Source: Neodontobutis hainanensis (taxonomy: Eukaryota > Chordata > Actinopteri > Gobiiformes > Odontobutidae). From it: 64,000 nt of DNA. Each line of letters opens with the position of its first letter. The stretch's first letter is position 1. A model generated the notes under the pieces. That model did not search any database and was not told the origin of the DNA. It saw only the letters and a list, made by a program, of their open reading frames with translations. A program made the position numbers and the translations under genes. Location: the NCBI GenBank assembly GCA_024349245.1, contig JALDNG010000099.1:2924501-2988500 (forward strand), written 5' to 3'. Of this stretch, positions 1-11,958 are shown piece after piece.

Positions 1-1058
1 TATGTGATATTACATTATGAGTATCACATTTTCTTTGGTAGACTATAGGCTTAGTGGTTAGATTAGTGCAACGACTCTTTTGGGCTGTTCTCTTTAGTCC
101 ATGACTACTTTCATGTCCTCCTTCACTACAAGCATAAAGCTACTATTTGTTCTTCCTCAAGGCCTGCTGTCTGGTAAATAGTTCCTCTAAAAAACTAATA
201 ATAACAGATAAACCTTAATTTACAAAATTCTGACTTATTTTTGCATGATCTCAAATGGATGAAAAAGTGGTTTAACATCCAATTACTCATTAACATTTGC
301 AAATATAATTTTATTTGAGTGTACTGTGAACAATAGGGGTTTGAGTAATTATTATTATTTTGTCCAGAGTTCTATCGGACAGAAAAAAAAAGGATTTTAA
401 TCCTGCTGCCACTGATATTCTCCATCTTGGTGCTAATCCAGATGGACTTTATTTACCACAGTAACCATGACGAGCCATAATACCGGCAGCTGCTGGTCAC
501 GTTCTCTGGAAACCATAAACTATCTCCCATTCCACCTAAATGTGCTGCACCTTGAGGCTTAGCTCACAATCAATAAATCACAATCAGCAAATCTCCAATT
601 CCATAATCTCCAAGATATGCAGCCTTGGCATAATTTTATAAATATTTAATTTTCTCAGCTGGGGATCTTATGTGATATGTAAATGTTTTTTTTTTTGTTT
701 GTTTAAAAAGGAGACCTACAGTGTGATTTAAAAAAGAGAGAATTCAGATATTTGGTTTCTCACATGTGATGCTCAGGGTTTGACGTCTTCCAAAACAGAC
801 CGGCCTCTGAGAGAAAAGTCTACTTATTGTCTTTAAATTTCTGTGATGACCTTTGCCCAAGGGGTTGGCATGGTCTTTACCAAACCATGTGGTTCCCCTT
901 CGAGCAAAATGACAATGAACTGGTTATTGGTGGATCAGTGACCTCGCCAGAAAAGGAGCGCAGTTCAGTTCTCTGCCATTTGCAGAGGAAACGCCAATGG
1001 GAAGGAGTTGAAAGAATTTATAATAAGGTAAAACAAGGTCAACAAAGGGGAATGTTGT

Positions 1059-1062
<4 letters not shown>
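1..1062. other. No gene recognised
   Basis: AT-rich sequence with short homopolymers. The frames are short, and I saw no splice-flanked coding segment or familiar repeat. Confidence 0.5.

Positions 1063-1137
<75 letters not shown>
1063..1137 (+). repeat. (AC)n microsatellite
   Basis: An uninterrupted dinucleotide run of about 37 units. The long Thr-His and Val-Cys frames that overlap it on the two strands are translations of the repeat and not genes. Confidence 0.98.
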
Positions 1138-1139
<2 letters not shown>

Positions 1140-1194
1140 GCTTATCTGCATCCGTCACCACAGCAAAGTAGTTAATTTTATATAAGCCTTTTTT

Positions 1195-1946
1195 GTACAA
1201 ACCCAATTACAAAAAACCTTTGACACTGTACAAATTGTGAATAAAAACAGAATGCAATGATGTGAAAAATTCTAATTTCAATATTTTATTCAGAATACGA
1301 CATAGATAACATATCAAATGTTGAAAGTGAGACATTTTGAAATGTCATGACAAATACTGGCTCATTTTGGATTTCATGAGAGCTACACATTTAGCAATTA
1401 GCAATAAGAGGTCAGAAAAGTTAAATACATATAAAGTACATATAAAGAACAGCTGCAGGACCAATTTAGAACTTATTAGGTCAATTGGCAACATGCTTGG
1501 TATAAAAAGAGCCTCTCAGAAGTCAAGATGGGCATTCCCCTAATGCTGCAGCAAACAATAGTGAAGCAATATCACAAAAGAGTTTCCCAGAGAAAAATTG
1601 CAAAGAGTTTGAAGTTATCATCATTTACAGTGCATAATATCATCCAAAGATTCAGAGAAGGGTCAAGGCTGGAAAACCAGACTGGATGCTTGTGATCTTC
1701 GGGCCCTTAGACATCACTGCATCACTAACAGTAATGCTACTGTAATGGAAATCACAACATGGGCTGAGGAATACTTCCAGAAAACATTGTCGGTGAACAC
1801 AATCCACCGGGCCATTCGCCATTGCCAAATAAAACTCTATATGTCAAAAAAGAAGCCATATCTAACCATAATCCAGAAGCACAGGCGTTTTCTCTGGAAG
1901 AAGGCATATTTAAAATATGTGGCAAACTGGCTCAAGGCCTTATAGA
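1195..1946 (+). mobile_element. Tc1/mariner remnant, 3' truncated
   Basis: The left end begins GTACAAACCCAATTAC and runs through a non-coding leader typical of an abundant fish Tc1 family into the first half of a transposase. The match stops near 1946 and the right half and right inverted repeat are absent, so the copy cannot move by itself. I recognise the family from memory of fish Tc1 elements. The exact left end is approximate. Confidence 0.75.
1528..1941 (+). pseudogene. Tc1-like transposase, N-terminal half, broken
   Basis: Tc1 transposases bind the inverted repeats with two N-terminal helix-turn-helix domains and cut with a DDE nuclease. Visible here are the paired-like segment (KIAKSLKLSSFTVHNIIQRF) and, after frame breaks, the second DNA-binding part with SVNTIHRAIRHCQIKLY and KKKPY. 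The start near 1528 has lost several codons relative to the family, an in-frame stop follows LENQTGCL, and the catalytic domain is missing. It is a dead fossil with no sign of expression. Confidence 0.75.
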
Positions 1947-2438
1947 ATGACATCAGAGAGTTAATGAGGAGATCTTAAGGCTCTTCAAAGCCTTACAGAA
2001 AGTAAGGTAAAGTACAGAAGTTATTACTAAAGTGTCATATCAAAACTGTATAAAAAGCTTACTGTACATCTTTAGTAGAGCTGGGGGATAGTCTACTCGG
2101 GTCGTTATTGTGTTGGTTGTGAACAATAAAGACTATGGCATTGAAGTGACTGTGCGTTCATGACTTATTCCATTTTTATTGTAGTAAACTGTGTTTGAGA
2201 GAGAGGGAGTTGTTCAGAGATGAGTCTGTTGGATATTAAGCTGTTATTTGTTTTATGGACTCAATGTTGACAATTTCCAAACATTTCAAACGCTGTTTAA
2301 ACAATTTTGTTTAAATCCATGATGTATTTTACTAAACACGAGTATTTACAATGCAAATCCAAATTATTGTAATTTACTGACCGTTACTTATATCTTGTTT
2401 TTCAATTTATTAAGATCAGATTCTGCAGGTAAAATTAC
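1947..2438. other. No feature recognised
   Basis: AT-rich spacer between the Tc1 remnant and the 32-bp repeats. I saw no coding segment or known repeat. Confidence 0.4.
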
Positions 2439-2615
2439 AATAATAAGAGGACTTGACTTGGGCTTGACTTGACTTGACTTGCCCAGAAAAAATACTTAAG
2501 ACTTGAAGGTTCAGACTTGAGACTTACTTGAGACTTGAAGGTTCAGACTTGAGACTTACTTGAGACTTGAAGGTTCAGACTTGAGACTTACTTGAGACTT
2601 GCACATGTTTGACTT
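2439..2615 (+). repeat. Short tandem repeat, 32-bp period
   Basis: Three units of 32 bp (starts at 2499, 2531 and 2563, each opening AGACTTGAAGGTTCAGACTT) lie between GACTT-rich flanks. The same GACTTG-rich motif is common in fish genomes as part of dispersed repeats. Confidence 0.85.
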
Positions 2616-2689
2616 GGTCCCATCTCGGGCCACAATAAATGTAGCAACAGCCAAATACCTACAACTAGTAAGGCAAGGTCTAAGAAGTC

Positions 2690-3245
2690 AGCTCAAAAAC
2701 AAATGTCTGAGCAATTAACAGCTATGCCCTGGCAGTCACCAGATTCCATGATGGAATAATAAGGAAGAGATACAGAGCACAGATGTGAAGACAAGGAACC
2801 TCCTCACCATGCATGCAGGGTATTACTCCAAATCCAGCACCTTGACTGTACACTAAGCAAAATGAAAGAACCAGAGAACTAGTGAGTGTCCAAACCACTA
2901 TCCAGGATCAAACCTACAACATCCTTGAATACATCCTTGAACATACAAGAAAATGGCCCTGATGGACAAAGTACTTGAATGTCTCAGGCAGATGAGAAAA
3001 AGAAGGAAGAGCTGCTGGAGGTTCGTACCATGATAGAAGGAAAAGGGAAAACATGGAATGTACCAACGCCAGATAACTGAAGTGGCTGATGTTTAAAAAT
3101 CCTACCAGTTGCTAGAGAGGCTTGGAATAAAGGACAGCACAGAGGCTCTAATCATGGCTGCACAGGAGCAGGCCTTGAGTACAAGAGCAATAGAGGCTCA
3201 GCTCAACCAGCGTAAAGAGGCTCCTGAGACAATTCAGCTTTCTTA
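2690..3245 (+). pseudogene. LINE reverse-transcriptase C-terminal fragment
   Basis: Broken frames resemble the distal part of a fish non-LTR retrotransposon polyprotein. The clearest piece, near 3100-3235, reads LLERLGIKDSTEAL then MAAQEQALSTRAIEAQ and APETIQ, a stretch familiar from fish LINE proteins downstream of the RT fingers. Frame changes and an early stop show decay. The 5' limit is uncertain and I do not assign a clade. Confidence 0.5.
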
Positions 3246-5812
3246 TTAAACTTATAATAATGCTATTGTTTAATGTTTTTTTGTGATTTAAAGGAAATTC
3301 TCCATATAAAATATCTAGCAACAAGACATGTTTCTTCATTTTTTAATATTTATTGTTAATAATATACTGTATATACTTGGTTTTACACGCACAAAACATT
3401 TGTTTTTGACACATTAAGATGTTTGATTAAGAAGAGAAAGATTAAATATGCACCACATGGTTCTTGCATCAACTTAAAAATGTTTTACTTAAGAATTTGA
3501 ACAACTGGGAAAACCTAAATTATATTATTTTTTAAAATGATTAAAAATAGGCTAAAAGTGTTGTTGTACAGAATAATAACAGTCAGGATGAAGGAGCTGC
3601 TGTTGCATTGTGGATGTTAGATGCCCACTGGTTTTGCTTTCTTGTTCTCTTACAGTGTGTAGAGGATGCTCCATCTTTTTAATTAGCTTGCATCTAGCAT
3701 CATTATGTTTTTATTTTACTACTGCCGAAAGGGCAATACATACAGCTTCAGAAACATGGAAGGACACTGAACACAACAGTACTCTGTGCTACAGCAAAAG
3801 AATGACAACAGACATTATCCATTTAAATTTATACATGAACTAGTTTATCTGTTCACAGGCTATTATAGAATATTTACTCAAAAAGTGTGGACAAAATGGA
3901 CATGTAATGTGACTGTTTGTCTTTACCAGTAATGACTGTATTGAGTGGTTATTATGTGTAACATAATGTCCTCGGCTCAATGCGTAAAGTACAATAATAG
4001 TTCATATGAATGAAGGTTATATGTTACATGTATTACCTACACAGATCCCTAATGACTCTTGTTCTGAGTAAATCTCTGGTGAGGACACATGTGTCACTGT
4101 GACCACACGATTAACCTGAACCTGCCCAGTGGTCGTTCAGTCGAGTGTCTCTGTAAATAAATCACGGTGCAAACTGAAACAGGAGCCTCAGACGACCACA
4201 GAGGGCTGCTGCTGCAATTAATGTTACATGACAAACAGACGAGACCTACTGGGCCACTTCCTGAAACCTGCTGCCATTCACTTTCATCAATAATGGAGCG
4301 GGATGCGTCTCGAGTGAGGCGACACTGTAGTCTCACCATATTCTACATTTGCACACACTTTATGATATTAGTCAGTATATTGAGATTTGTATACTAAAAA
4401 TTCATTACACACCAAGAAACATTTAAGTAACATTTTGAGACAGAAATTACATAACATATAGATTACATATGAGTGATGTGCCATTTTTAGCACATTTTAA
4501 ACCTGGCATACTACTGACATTGGAGAAAAGAATTATTCATGTGCTTTTGCATTTTTTGTGTGCCTTGTAATGTCTAATTTTAATAGATTTAATTTCACGA
4601 AAAACACACAAAAAGTCTAAACTGTTTGACCACATTGCAAATTGTAAATTGAGTACAATTGGAGACATTTTTATAGGCAAAAATACAAAATCAATCAAAA
4701 TCAAGAAGAAAATAAATGCTACCATATCCCTGAGCCCTATGTAAACATTCCTTTTATTATTAGCAATAGTATTAATCTGTTCAAATAGATAGGAACTGTA
4801 TCCTGGGTTGTTCACTATTACCTTTGTTTCGGACACGCCCCTTATAGTGCAGTTTCCGTTCATTTAACGGCTAATTAGTCAAGCGATCTCCGTCAAAGGG
4901 TAAGTCACGCTGTTCTACACATATTTATCTATTTGTATGTGGATTTTCAGGTATTTTTGTCAACATTTAGGTGTCGAATTGTTTGTATGAAAGTCATTTT
5001 CTTTGAGCAAAAGCGAGGAGAATGCTCAAGTCGCAGCTAGCGTGAGCTAAAGTGTGTTTATCTTATCAATAACTGGACGATTAGGGCTGAAAGAAGTCTA
5101 GTTTCTCGCTAGTTTGATTCCCAACCGATGAAAGATCAGGCCAGTGTATGACACCAGCTTCATGATGTTTTTTATTCTGTGAAATAGTAAAAATAAATAC
5201 TGCTAAAAGGCTTTGGCAACAGTCTCATCTTGAGTGTCTGAATCTGGGTGCGGACAAAACAAACACTTTCATAAAAGAAAAGAGGTAGTAAAATCAATTT
5301 GAGCAACAGACTGATGTGTTGTTAATAATTTTAAGTTAACCCAAATATGTTCTGCTTTTAAAATAACCGTGGAGGTATTTTTACTACCAGACAGATGTGT
5401 TTTTGATCATAATATACAGTTTAAGCAAAAAAGGAGAAAACCAAAGAAATATGATGATCAAATGTGTCAAAATATGGCTGGACATGTCCCCACACGTGTC
5501 AGGACATGTCCTAAACAGTACCAGGTCATTTACAGTCTGACCTGAAAACGATCAGATAATTTGTTATTGTTTTCCAACTCTCAATTTTGAGTGAAATGGA
5601 CAGTGCATTTAATTCTGATGTTGCAGTTTTTCATATGAGAGCAGTTATGCTCATTAAAAAATCTGTCAAAAAAGTTGAATTAAACAATGATATTAACGGA
5701 CCTCTTTTATATCAGTGTTAGGCCTTGCTTTAACCCTGTAATATTATAACAAGTACAGTATATTTGTCTATGGTTGTACTGTGTGAATGTGTTCTAAGAA
5801 TTTTCTATGTCC
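3246..5812. other. No gene recognised
   Basis: About 2.6 kb without a supported gene. Reading frames up to 108 codons on both strands have AT-driven composition and no family resemblance. A GC-richer patch near 4830-4905 (CGGACACGCCCC, then GGTAAGT) could be a promoter plus first-exon donor, but nothing downstream supports this. Confidence 0.4.
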
Positions 5813-5957
5813 TTATATTTATCCAGAGAGACACGGAGACAGATTATAATTTATCAAGTAATGGCCAGGTTTTAATCCTTGCAAGGAATGAAGCAAAAGC
5901 AGACACACAGTATCAAGGGTACACGGAAAGTTTTGCTTAAAGATGTAAACAATACTT
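5813..5957 (+). repeat. Dispersed repeat, copy 1
   Basis: Closely matches 8445-8587, sharing CCAGAGAGACACGGAGAC-type sequence, the block CAGGTTTTAATCCTTGCAAG and AGACACACAGTA. Similarity fades downstream. It could be part of a solo LTR or another dispersed element, and I could not see ends. Confidence 0.65.
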
Positions 5958-6603
5958 GAAGCTTTTATAGGTTTACATTATGCCCGTCTCTCAGTTCCAG
6001 GGTCGTGGATGGACGTGTATTGAGCTGACGTGTCAGTCAGAGATGTGTGTCACTAAGTGAACAGGACAGAGTGTCCCTGGACAATGATTAGATGTAGTGC
6101 AAAGTGATGTCTTTGTCTAGTTTGGATTAGCCTGGCGCCAATAAGAGATACAGCTAAAGACATAGTCATACTTGTTTGTGGATAAGCATATGAACTGGAG
6201 CAGGAGTGAGAACATAATATATAATAGTAATGGAGATATACAATTACCATAACATAATGTTATATTGAAAATCTGTTTTTGTTTTGGACAGAAGAAAAGC
6301 TGAGTGGGACAGAGAAATAAAAAGAATGAAGAGTGCAAACAAACAAAAAAAAGGGTAGGTTTGTGCGAGCAAAAAGCGTGAGATATATTTTGTACAAGAG
6401 TAAATGTTAATGTAAGTGTGGTTAAAAATCACATTTTTATAACAATATACATACAGACTATTATAATTGTTAAAACATAACTTCTATTCTCGTCAATTAA
6501 CAGATGCAAAACAAGAGAGAAAGTCTGGCCAATGGAACCCAGAGTCCACAGCACAAACCCTAGAGGAGGCAGAGAGGCTCACCATCAGCCCCGAAGTCCA
6601 GCC
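5958..6603. other. No gene recognised
   Basis: Weak residual similarity to the region after 8587 (for example TTTGGATTAGC against CTTGGATTAGC), otherwise featureless AT-rich sequence. Confidence 0.35.
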
Positions 6604-6690
6604 TAAATCAAATTTTATTTATAGCCCAGTATCACAAAAACAATTGCCTCAAAGGGCTGGAGAAAAAAAACAAAGACAAACAGGCTAAAC
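6604..6690 (+). repeat. Fish dispersed repeat, left half
   Basis: Reads AAATTTTATTTATAGCCCAG and then the TTGCCTCAAAGGGCT core, the left half of a very common fish repeat. The right half of that consensus (CCTGTCCTTAGACCCTC) appears at about 8806, so later insertions seem to have split one copy. Confidence 0.6.
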
Positions 6691-7319
6691 TAGTGTTATA
6701 GGAACAGTAGTGGTTTTGGGCACGGGCGAACCTGGCAGCCGCCCGGGGCGTCAATTACATTGGGGGCGGCAGCACGAGCAGATTAATAAAAAAAAATAAA
6801 TAAATAAAATAAAATAAATTTAAAAAATCCTCTGCGTCGCAAAGCGGTTTTTCATTATTTATATCATTTCACTGTGTGTGTAATTGGCAAATTGGCGCTT
6901 CCCTGCAGCTGCCGGCGCCCCTGCTTGCTGTAAATGACATGTACCATGCACAGAAGCTGTGTGTTGTGAGAGAAGTGTAAAAGTGGGTGGGGCGCGAGGC
7001 GCGGGTGATATTTCACCTATGGGTCTCTCTCAAATGGAACGGACAGGGCGGGGGGGAGAGTGGACGGGGATCCATACTATATAATTAATAATAATAGGCT
7101 AAAGTCAGTCACACACCTAGACTTTCTTCCAAATAATGCACATTTCATTCATAATGTTATAATACAGGCCTATAGTTCCTGCAAATTAAACTAGGTAATA
7201 CAAAACAATTATGCGGTCATCAAGGTGAATTGGTTTAGTCTTGACTTCTGGTCGTGAGTGACAGTTGGGGGGATGGGAAATCTGTTGATTGTCGAGTGCG
7301 GCGTGCCAAAGAAACAGAG

Positions 7320-8333
7320 ATGGATAAAAAAAGGTCTAAGCCATCAGGTGCCCAATTTCGAAAAAAAAGAAAAGAAGAAGAGGATAAACGAGCAAAAGAT
7401 AAAGGTATGCAACTATGTTCTCTCTCTCTGTATGATTACAGTATCCATTTCATGAATAAAGGGCTAATGACGTTAATTGGTGGTGGGTATAACTGTTTGT
7501 TAGCCTTTTTGCTAATGATGCTTGCTATGCTTATACAACAATAATTTGGTTTCAACTCACTCACGTGGTCTAATTTATAATTTTGTACTTTGCAATAAAA
7601 CTGTTACAAGTTCAGTTATCATTTCTACCTGTTGGTTTAACGTTAGGTCCTGTAAATAACCAACAGCATTTTCAAATCTGTAGGTTAAAGACAAACATTT
7701 GCTATTTATTTGCTACACAGTGTGCTAAGTATAGTTTCCTAAGTATAGTTTTACAAGTCCTAACTAAAAGTGTGTCATGCATAGAATTTGAGGCAGTAAC
7801 TAAAGAGCTAATGGTTCCTCCATGAAAGTTAGAATTAAAATATTCTGAAACCCAAAACGTTTTTGGTGATTAAAAAATAAAATCCCATTGTTTTTGCCTG
7901 TACATATAATTTAAAGTAATTTTATTTTTTAAACAACTGAGTCAATATATATATTTTTTACCATTTGTTTCTATGCTCTAAACCATGTGATGACAATAAA
8001 TAAATAAATGTTTTTTTCTGGGTCTAGGAGGGTATAGCGTGTAATGACAGACATTTAGTGTGTAAGAGCATGTTTATGTAACCCTTCTATTATGTTTTGA
8101 GTCAATTTGACCCCAGGCTGTTTTAGCTTTATAAAACATTATCCTGTGGTCTTTTGATTTCAAATGCAACTCAATTGCAATTTCAGGGGCACTTCTAAAA
8201 TATTTTGGAGCATCCTCTGCCACTGGTCAGGATGAGCCAACCACCTCCTCCGCTACACATTGGTCTCCACAAATATCTGATATTGAGGATGAAGACCTCT
8301 TTGCCTCTACTTCTCCCCAGCATGAGCTTTCAG
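7320..8333 (+). pseudogene. N-terminal exons of hAT/ZMYM-like transposase
   Basis: Exon 1 (7320-7404) encodes MDKKRSKPSGAQFRKKRKEE followed by a basic stretch ending KDKG and a GTATGC donor. Exon 2 (8187-8333), after a TTTCAG acceptor, continues in phase as ALLKYFGASSATGQDEPTTS, then an acidic ISDIEDEDLFAST segment and a GTGTGC donor. This layout matches the start of fish hAT proteins often annotated as zinc finger MYM-type or general transcription factor II-I repeat-like. The BED finger, catalytic and dimerisation parts are gone, replaced by a GT microsatellite and the 3' end of the element. The joined exons remain open, which suggests a fairly recent internal deletion. Confidence 0.75.
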
Positions 8334-8343
8334 GTGTGCATAT

Positions 8344-8371
8344 TGTGTGTGTGTGTGTGTGTGTGTGTGTT
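8344..8371 (+). repeat. (GT)n microsatellite
   Basis: About 14 GT units lie just after the donor of the second hAT exon, inside the element. Confidence 0.95.
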
Positions 8372-8444
8372 GGGGGCTCAAAAGGGGTCTCGCCCAGGGT
8401 GTATTTCAATGTAGAGCCGCCACTGTATAGGAATATATTATATC

Positions 8445-8587
8445 CATATATTTAACCAGAGAGACAGGGAGACCGATTATAATTTAACAAGCAATGGTCA
8501 GGTTTTAATCCTTGCAAGGATGAGCAAAACAGACACACAGTAACAAGGGTACAGATGCAGGTTTTGCTCCCAGATGTAAACATAACA
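8445..8587 (+). repeat. Dispersed repeat, copy 2
   Basis: Second copy of the sequence at 5813-5957, beginning just after the hAT target duplication. The hAT element inserted at or near the edge of this copy. Confidence 0.65.
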
Positions 8588-8805
8588 TGGGATTATATAC
8601 AACACAGTGACGTCCTTGGTGAGAGGCGTTCACAATGGTCCAGGTGCAAGAGTCCCGTGACAAGCCATGTCTCAGTCTTGTTATGTCTACTTTCAGGCTT
8701 GGATTAGCACGAAGGACATGACATGAACTTGACATGACCTGAAGAGAACTATAAGCCCCAGTAACTCTAAACATAAGAATTAAAATTCTTATAACAACTA
8801 GACAA

Positions 8806-8960
8806 CATCCCCTGTCCTTAGACCCTCCATCAGGGTCTAAAACTCATAAAAACCCAGCCAGGGACAAAGAGAAACCTCAAGGAGAACCACAGAAGGAGGG
8901 TCCACTCCCAGGACGGACAGGGCGTGCATGTGTCTAGGACAGATGGTCTTTAACTGTACC
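8806..8960 (+). repeat. Fish dispersed repeat, right half
   Basis: Contains CCTGTCCTTAGACCCTC, GAGAAACCTCAAGGAGAACC and CCAGGACGGACAGG, the right half of the common fish repeat whose left half is at 6604-6690. Confidence 0.55.
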
Positions 8961-10900
8961 AGGCCAATGGAAAGTTCTAAACCCTGAATATGAGTTGACA
9001 ATACTGTCCACTCTGCCAGTTACCATTGAGTAGCCATGCTCTATGACAAGTTGAGCCTTTAAATTCCTCCTTCACTTCTCAAACTCAGTGATTTGGAGGT
9101 ATACCCTGTTAGATTTACAACTGTGATGAGGGTGATACATCTTAAATACCAATAGAAATGCCTTTGTCTCTTTAGGATTGAATTAAATACAGACATCACC
9201 ATCTTGTCCTGTTTAAAGGTTCATGGTGTGGGTGTCAGAAAGTTCTTCACCCCCAGGACGAGAACATGTACACAGACTATGATCCTGTGTGCTGCTCAGG
9301 AAGTGAATTATAAACAGCAGGTGCTCCTGAACATGCCACACACTACAGCAGTGACTGAGGAGCACAGCACAGGTCCTGAATGTTCAGATGTTATACATGT
9401 CCACAACAGAGCGGGAACACCAGCAGGGATGGCTCAAGCTTTGGCCAGAAGAGACTAGGATGCCTGGACACCACAATTTTTCCATATTAAATTCTCCACA
9501 ATTTTTTTTTTTTTTTTGCAAATGAGGAGTGTTTCCTCTCCTGCTCTGGGCCCCTTTTTAAGCCTCTGATGGTTTCCAGCTTCCTCCAGAAACAAACATG
9601 GCGAGTGAACCTTCCTGCTGCCTCCAACAGAGAAGAAGATACATTTTAATCACAGGAACTTTTAGTAGTATTTGTAATATCATATTATTTCTTAGTGCCA
9701 TTAACAGCAGCAGGGGAGTGCCTCTGTGGATCCCGAGCTGCTTCCACTCCTTTCTAGTGCAAGCATCCATTTAACTGGTAACAAGAAAGACATGTTAAAC
9801 AAGACCTTAACTACAGTAAAAGTTAAACTAGATAGACTTTAAATAACTGGCCAATCATTGTAATTTTTCCTCTTACACAAACAGAAATCTCTTATTTGGA
9901 GATGATTTCCAGTCGGCAGAACAAGTAGAGCAGATTAAAGTTCCTCTGAATGCATGTGGATAGACACAAGTTATCAGAAAACACGCATACTCTGGAGCGA
10001 GCCAATCTAAAAACAATACAGTCAATCAAAAACCAAAGTATTGCATGCTACATTTTAGGTATTAAGGAATTCTTTTTATTTAAATAGATACCAGACTACC
10101 TTTGTTAAGTGCGTGTGGTCAGGTGCTTTCTCCGAGTGTCAATTCTTTAGAACTACTCAACTTCCGGAAAACATTATGTTTGCTAGCTTTGTGAAATATT
10201 TAAGTGATGGACTGAAACAAAGCTCATGCCCCTTTACTTTAAATATGTTTGTGAATGGACAATTACCGTATGTTGAACACCTCACTCATGGAACATCAAA
10301 ATATTTGCTATTTACTTGGGAATGCATTGTACAGCACCATTTATTTTATCCAATTGTACACATAATTCTTCACACTTGTACTACTAATGCCTAATAAACT
10401 CTACCTGCCAATACTGAACACTTTCTTCTTTTGTCTGCAGGCAAACCACAGTCCAATGCCATAAATAAAGCTGAGTGTAAACTCAACCAGAAAGACTTCG
10501 CCCCTTCATCTACAGCACACTGCATCTTCTCAACCAACAGTCTCTCCACCTCAAGCTTTTTGTAAATCATCATACTGCTGACAAAATATAAGCAACCTGT
10601 CTCTTTGGTATCAGCTGTTTTTTCTTTGTGCCGCTACCATCTCTGTTCTCAGCATCATCAGCTCCTCATGTCTCTGTGTCTGCTCCGGCGGAGATCTACC
10701 CTAAAGTCTACTCTTGCCCTCCATCACATCCCACAACGTTTCCCACTGGGGTCTAAGCCCTTTATTGATCTATTAATAAATAATTAATTAGCATCAAGTT
10801 TTTCTTTTGAGTCTCTCCAGGTTGAAATGGTTTCATGTGTTGGCTTACTGGAAATAAAAAGTTTATTTTGTTTGTGTTAGAATAATTAATACATTATTTA

Positions 10901-10905
<5 letters not shown>
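8961..10905. other. No gene recognised
   Basis: Roughly 1.9 kb with a poly-T run near 9500 and several frames of 60-93 codons. None matches a family I know or shows consistent splice boundaries. Confidence 0.4.

Positions 10906-10967
<62 letters not shown>
10906..10967 (+). repeat. (TA)n microsatellite
   Basis: About 31 TA units, almost uninterrupted. Confidence 0.97.
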
Positions 10968-10970
<3 letters not shown>

Positions 10971-11388
10971 CAACAGGATGTTAAAATGTATTAATGTATT
11001 GTGATTTAGAGTACTGAGAAAAAAATACACTTGACACAAGTGTTGACTTGATGCTATTTGCATATCCTCATAACATCATTTTGCTTTTGACATAAGCTAA
11101 AGTATTATGGTTTAACTATACTTAAACTCAAACTCAATTTATAATGATTTCATATTCAAATATAGGAGTGTATAAAACACGATTTGAAATAAAAATTGGT
11201 AATAAATTAAAAACTATTTCACAAAACACCCAGCAGGTGGTGGTATAAACGCCTTTACATTAAGATTTTATTGTGAAAAAATAGATAAAATAAATAATTT
11301 TATGTTGAAAGGTTTATATCAGACACTAGATGTGTTAAATAATAACAACTGCTGTATCCCAGACATAAAACAAAGCTAAAATCAAGCT
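10968..11388. other. No feature recognised
   Basis: AT-rich spacer between the TA microsatellite and the 33-bp tandem repeat. Confidence 0.4.
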
Positions 11389-11553
11389 AAAGGTGAGTGT
11401 CCCACTCGGGATAGTATTAGTAAAGGTGAGTGTCCCACTCGGGATAGTATTAGTAAAGGTGAGTGTCCCACTCGGGATAGTAGTAGTAAAGGTGAGTGAC
11501 CCACTCGGGATAGTAGTAGTAAAGGTGATTGTCCCACTCGGGATAGTAGTAGT
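11389..11553 (+). repeat. Minisatellite, five 33-bp units
   Basis: Units start at 11389, 11422, 11455, 11488 and 11521, each opening AAAGGTGAGTGTCCCACTCG with one or two substitutions. Because 33 is a multiple of three, the minus strand reads as an 11-residue repeat (TTTIPSGTLTF-like) without stops. That follows from the period and does not show a gene. Confidence 0.95.
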
Positions 11554-11958
11554 GTCTGACTCAGGATAATAGTAGTTTAGCACTAAAAGCTCGAGCGATA
11601 GCGCTCGTGGCCACTGTAAAAACATTTCACAAAGAAATAATTCAAACAATATATGGTTAGAAACGTAAAGAATTACACTTCATTTTAAAATCAGTTAGTT
11701 GTCTGAACACCAGAGACAAACGATTTGGTCACTTATTAAAGACAAAAAAGCTATCAAATTTTAGCTCAAACTGTAATGCTGCGTTCACACCAAACGCGAA
11801 TTGCGCGAATAAATCGCGCTATTTGCGCGTAGTTGGACACTTGCACATTTTGAGTTTACTCGCTTCATTCACGCGTGAAATTCACTTAACAACAGACGCG
11901 AATTCGCGTCATGGGAGGGGCTTCTGCCAGGCGGGTTGTCTTCCGGTCTCGTTGAAGA

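Larger units (their letters stand above)
6705..8425 (+). mobile_element. hAT element, internally deleted, 8-bp TSD
   Basis: The ends are CAGTAGTGGTTTTGGGCACG on the left and ...GAGCCGCCACTG on the right, that is CAGTGGCGGCTC read inward. The flanks are identical 8-mers, TATAGGAA at 6697-6704 and 8426-8433. An 8-bp duplication with CAGTGGCGG-like ends is diagnostic of hAT transposons. At 1.72 kb the copy lacks the transposase body and keeps only the first two short coding exons, so it is non-autonomous. Confidence 0.9.

Noticed and set aside
827..1171. 114-codon frame ending in poly Thr-His
   Set aside because: Its open length depends on the AC microsatellite and no homology is visible.
4800..4910. 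Possible promoter with GC box and a GGTAAGT donor
   Set aside because: No supporting exon or motif set downstream; kept only as a remark.
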